Shown: positions 21,534 to 24,122 of the stretch, piece by piece
How the letters are laid out: every line of letters begins with the position of its first letter
Numbering within the stretch: the stretch's first letter is position 1
NCBI RefSeq assembly: GCF_028435365.1
Contig: NZ_JAGTJJ010000105.1
Coordinates: forward strand, 1-24,122
Length of the DNA: 24,122 nucleotides
Source of the DNA: Polyangium jinanense
Lineage (GTDB): Bacteria > Myxococcota > Polyangia > Polyangiales > Polyangiaceae
Direction: 5' to 3'
Made by a program: the position numbers and the translations under genes
The notes under the pieces: generated by a model
What the model saw: only the letters and a program-made list of their open reading frames with translations
Database searches by the model: none
What the model was told of the DNA's origin: nothing

Positions 21534-23969
21534 TTGACTCGCAATAAACTCATTCGGGGTCTTGGTCTGGCTACGGTGATCCTTGCCGCGGCGGCATGCC
21601 AAGGTACGGACGCGGAGGTGGACGATTTGCGCGACAGGCACAGCTCGGACATCCCAGCGCATCTGGCAGCGCTGCCAGATGCGGAGGTGGTGCAGCTCGA
21701 CGACGACGCGATCCCGCGGTTCGTCACAGGGAACCTGGGCCGACTCGCGACGGCGGCTCACGTCGAAAAGACCGATTTCGGCGCGGTTCTCTCGGACATC
21801 GCCCCGGTGTTCCGCGCGGACGCGAGCGAGCTCTCGCTCCGGCGTGCCCGGATCGACGAGCAGGGGGACCAACACTTCCGCTTCTCGCAGACCAAGAACG
21901 GCTTGCCCGTCATCGGCGCGGAGCTCGTGCTTCATGTGCGGGACGGGGTGATCATCGCGGCAAACGGCGGCGCGCGGAGCGACCTACCGGCGGACGAGCT
22001 GCCCTCCATCGAGCTTTCGGACGCGCTCGGCGCGGCCCGGGACAGCTCCGAGGCGGCGGACGTCTTTGTGGAGGACGAGGCGCCGCTCGCCTATTACGCT
22101 GCCAGAAAGCGGCTCGCGCTCGTGTATCGAGTCGAGGTTCGCGGCCGGCTCGAGGACGGGACTCCGGTGCGGGACACCGTGCTCGTGGACGCGGCGGACG
22201 GCTCGATCGCGCTCCGGATACCGCACATCCACACCGCCAAGAACCGGCAGGTGTATACGGCCAGCAATTTGCCCGAACTCCCGGGGTTCCCCGTCCTCCC
22301 GGGCACGCTGGTGCGGAGCGAGGGGCAGGCAGCGAGCAGCGATACCACCGTCAACGTCAACTATGACTGGCTCGGCAAGACCTACGACTGTTACAAGAAC
22401 CTGTTCGGCCGCGACTCCTACAACAACGCGGGCGCCGCGCTCGTCAGCACCGTTCATTACGACATCAACTACGTCAACGCGTACTGGGACGGGACGCAAA
22501 TGGTGTTCGGCGACGGGGACGGCGTGAACTCCTCGAGCCTGGCTCATTCGATGGATGTGACGGCCCACGAGCTCACCCACGCTGTCACCGGCAGCGAATC
22601 GAACCTCACCTATTCAGGCGAGTCCGGCGGCCTGAACGAGGCGATGAGCGACATCTTCGGCGCGGTCTGCGAATGGTACCGCGATGGCCAGGTGGTGAAT
22701 GGCAAGACGTGGATCGTGGGCGATGAGGTATGGACGCCGGCGACTCCGGGCGACGGCCTGCGCTACATGGCGAACCCTGCCCAGGACGGCGAATCCCTCG
22801 ATTTCTACAACAGCAGCGCCGGCTCCGCCGACGTCCACCTGAGCTCGGGTATCGCCAATCTGGCGTTTTACCTTCTCTCGCAGGGCGGCACCCACCCGCA
22901 GGGCAAGTCTTCCGTCAACGTGACCGGCATCGGCATCCTCAAGGCGGCCCGGGTCTTCTACAAGGCGAACGTCGACATCCTGACCTCGAGCGCAAGCTTC
23001 CTCGACGCCAAGAACGCGACGGTGCAGGCGGCGACGCAGCTCGGGTTCACCCAGGCGGAGATCGACGCGGTCGCCAAGGCCTGGGACGCCGTCGGCGTCG
23101 TCCCGCCGCCGCCGCCCCCGGCCACCCCGCTCCAGAACAATGTGCCGCTGACCAACCTGAGCGGGAACTTCGAAGGCGCAAAGTATTACACGCTCGACGT
23201 CCCCGCGGGCGCCACGAATCTGGTCTTCACGACCAGCGGCGGCACCGGCAACGTCTTCATGGACGTCCAGTTCGGCTGGCCTTCGTTGGGCCAGGCTTGC
23301 GTGCCGACCGGCAGCGGAACCTCGCTGACCTGCACCGTTTCCAGCATTCAGGCGGGTACCTATTACGTGATGCTCCTCGGCTTCCTCCCCTATTCGGGCG
23401 TCACCCTGAAGGGCTCGTTCACCGCGCCTGCGGCCACCACCGCCGACCTCGTGATCAACGAGATCGACTATGACACCGTCGGCACGGATAGCAGCGAATA
23501 CGTCGAGATCTACAACCCGGCCGGCGGCGCCGTCAGCCTCTCCGGGTGCGCGCTGGTCCTCGTCAACGGCGCGAACGGCGCTGTTTACAGCACAGTGGAC
23601 CTGAGCCCGGCCGGCTCCCTCGCCGCCGGGCAATACCTCGTGGTCGGGGCGAGCGCGGTGGTGGTGCCCGCCGGCGCGAAGAGGATCAATGTCCCCACGT
23701 CGACGAACATCCTTCAGAACGACACGGAGGGCGTGGCGCTGGTGTGCGGCTCGAGCGTCGTCGACAAGCTCTCCTACGAGGGCAACGTCACCGCGGCGAC
23801 CATTCCGGGCGTGGGCACCGTGAGCTTGGTGGAGGGGACGGCGTTCGCCACCGCGGATAGCAACACCTTGACCCGCTCGCTTTGCCGCCTGCCAAACGGC
23901 GCCGATACGGACAACGCCTCGGTCGACTGGGGCACCTGCTCGAGCCTCACCCCGGGCGCTCCCAACTGA
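21534..23969 (+). CDS. Thermolysin-family (M4) metalloprotease lipoprotein with PPC and lamin-tail domains
   Basis: The protein has 811 residues from a TTG start with AAGGAG upstream. The signal MTRNKLIRGLGLATVILAAA ends in an AAAC lipobox (Cys22). The N-terminal part (about 55-230) looks like the FTP/PepSY propeptide of M4 enzymes (FRFSQTKNGLPVIGAELVLH). The catalytic domain (about 235-610) has zinc ligands and catalytic base in HELTH (His345, Glu346, His349), third ligand Glu369 in GGLNEAMSD, and the thermolysin His231 counterpart His435 (DVHLSSGIANLAFYLL). After a poly-Pro linker a PPC-type beta domain (about 530-635; FEGAKYYTLDVPAGATNLVFT) is followed by a lamin-tail domain (ADLVINEIDYDTVGTDSSEYVEIYNP). 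It is probably exported, self-processed and used to digest external protein. The lamin-tail domain is less usual in M4 enzymes. Confidence 0.95.
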   Translation: MTRNKLIRGLGLATVILAAAACQGTDAEVDDLRDRHSSDIPAHLAALPDAEVVQLDDDAIPRFVTGNLGRLATAAHVEKTDFGAVLSDIAPVFRADASELSLRRARIDEQGDQHFRFSQTKNGLPVIGAELVLHVRDGVIIAANGGARSDLPADELPSIELSDALGAARDSSEAADVFVEDEAPLAYYAARKRLALVYRVEVRGRLEDGTPVRDTVLVDAADGSIALRIPHIHTAKNRQVYTASNLPELPGFPVLPGTLVRSEGQAASSDTTVNVNYDWLGKTYDCYKNLFGRDSYNNAGAALVSTVHYDINYVNAYWDGTQMVFGDGDGVNSSSLAHSMDVTAHELTHAVTGSESNLTYSGESGGLNEAMSDIFGAVCEWYRDGQVVNGKTWIVGDEVWTPATPGDGLRYMANPAQDGESLDFYNSSAGSADVHLSSGIANLAFYLLSQGGTHPQGKSSVNVTGIGILKAARVFYKANVDILTSSASFLDAKNATVQAATQLGFTQAEIDAVAKAWDAVGVVPPPPPPATPLQNNVPLTNLSGNFEGAKYYTLDVPAGATNLVFTTSGGTGNVFMDVQFGWPSLGQACVPTGSGTSLTCTVSSIQAGTYYVMLLGFLPYSGVTLKGSFTAPAATTADLVINEIDYDTVGTDSSEYVEIYNPAGGAVSLSGCALVLVNGANGAVYSTVDLSPAGSLAAGQYLVVGASAVVVPAGAKRINVPTSTNILQNDTEGVALVCGSSVVDKLSYEGNVTAATIPGVGTVSLVEGTAFATADSNTLTRSLCRLPNGADTDNASVDWGTCSSLTPGAPN

Positions 23970-23990
23970 AGCAATTGGTCTCATCTGGGA

Positions 23991-24122
23991 GCCGCTTCGC
24001 TGGGGCTTTGCCCCAGGCCCCACCGGGGCTATCCGCCCCTGGACCCGGACCAGCGCAAGCGCTGGACCCGGGGTCGATGAACTGCGCGATGCGCAGTTCA
24101 TCGAACAGGCCGAGTCAAGACC
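23991..24122 (+). repeat. Dispersed four-hairpin repeat, copy 5 (cut by window end)
   Basis: A complete A-arm with the four stems (CTGGGGC/GCCCCAG, GGGGC/GCCCC, CCAGCGC/GCGCTGG, GATGAACTGCGC/GCGCAGTTCATC) and the start of the spacer, AGGCCGAGTCAAGACC, identical to copy 4. It starts 21 nt after the stop of the M4 protease gene. Confidence 0.9.

Overview
This is high-GC, gene-dense chromosomal DNA. It carries many secreted lipoproteins with Gly/Ser-rich or Cys-rich stretches, an NtrC-type sigma-54 activator with its sensor kinase, and a multidomain thermolysin-family protease. That combination points to a myxobacterium, probably of the Polyangiales (Sorangium/Polyangium type). The assignment is inferred from style and gene content only. 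No rRNA, tRNA, transposase or CRISPR was seen.

Layout. 1-304: one copy of a dispersed intergenic repeat. 328-2852 (minus): a lipoprotein of unknown function and, upstream of it, a DppA-type (M55) D-aminopeptidase. 3161-4751 (plus): two small lipoproteins separated by further repeat copies. 4756-5150: a 43-bp minisatellite. 5349-6366: two convergent small genes, each broken by an apparent single frameshift in a run of four C's. 6698-7381: a very cysteine-rich lipoprotein flanked by about 40-nt direct repeats. 7651-10559 (minus): a rodA-mrdA (SEDS glycosyltransferase/PBP2) operon; the PBP2 keeps SxxK but has lost the usual second and third penicillin-binding motifs. 10563-11151: a non-coding stretch with hexanucleotide repeats and a double-hairpin element. 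11152-14409: a tandemly duplicated pair of 521-residue lipoproteins. 14476-17492: a membrane histidine kinase and an NtrC-family regulator with overlapping stop and start codons. 17501-18685: two divergent small multi-pass membrane proteins. 18687-19047: a full-length copy of the dispersed repeat. 19058-21224: a papain-like lipoprotein divergent from an unknown lipoprotein. 21534-23969: an M4 metalloprotease with C-terminal PPC and lamin-tail domains. The window ends inside another repeat copy.

The most interesting unit is 14476-18685. Immediately after the kinase/activator operon, the gap between two divergent membrane-protein genes holds two outward-facing sigma-54 promoters (TGGCAC/TTGC on the minus strand, TGGCAT/TTGC on the plus strand). 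Placed almost symmetrically between them are two dyads with a TGTCCA-N5-TGGACA pattern, 21 bp apart. This looks like a self-contained circuit: a membrane sensor, a sigma-54 activator, a shared enhancer and two divergent membrane-protein targets. I cannot name the function of the two targets.

The second main observation is the dispersed repeat. Each arm is a string of four hairpins, and the two arms of a full element are diverged inverted versions of each other with compensatory stem changes. Five copies lie in the gaps between genes here.
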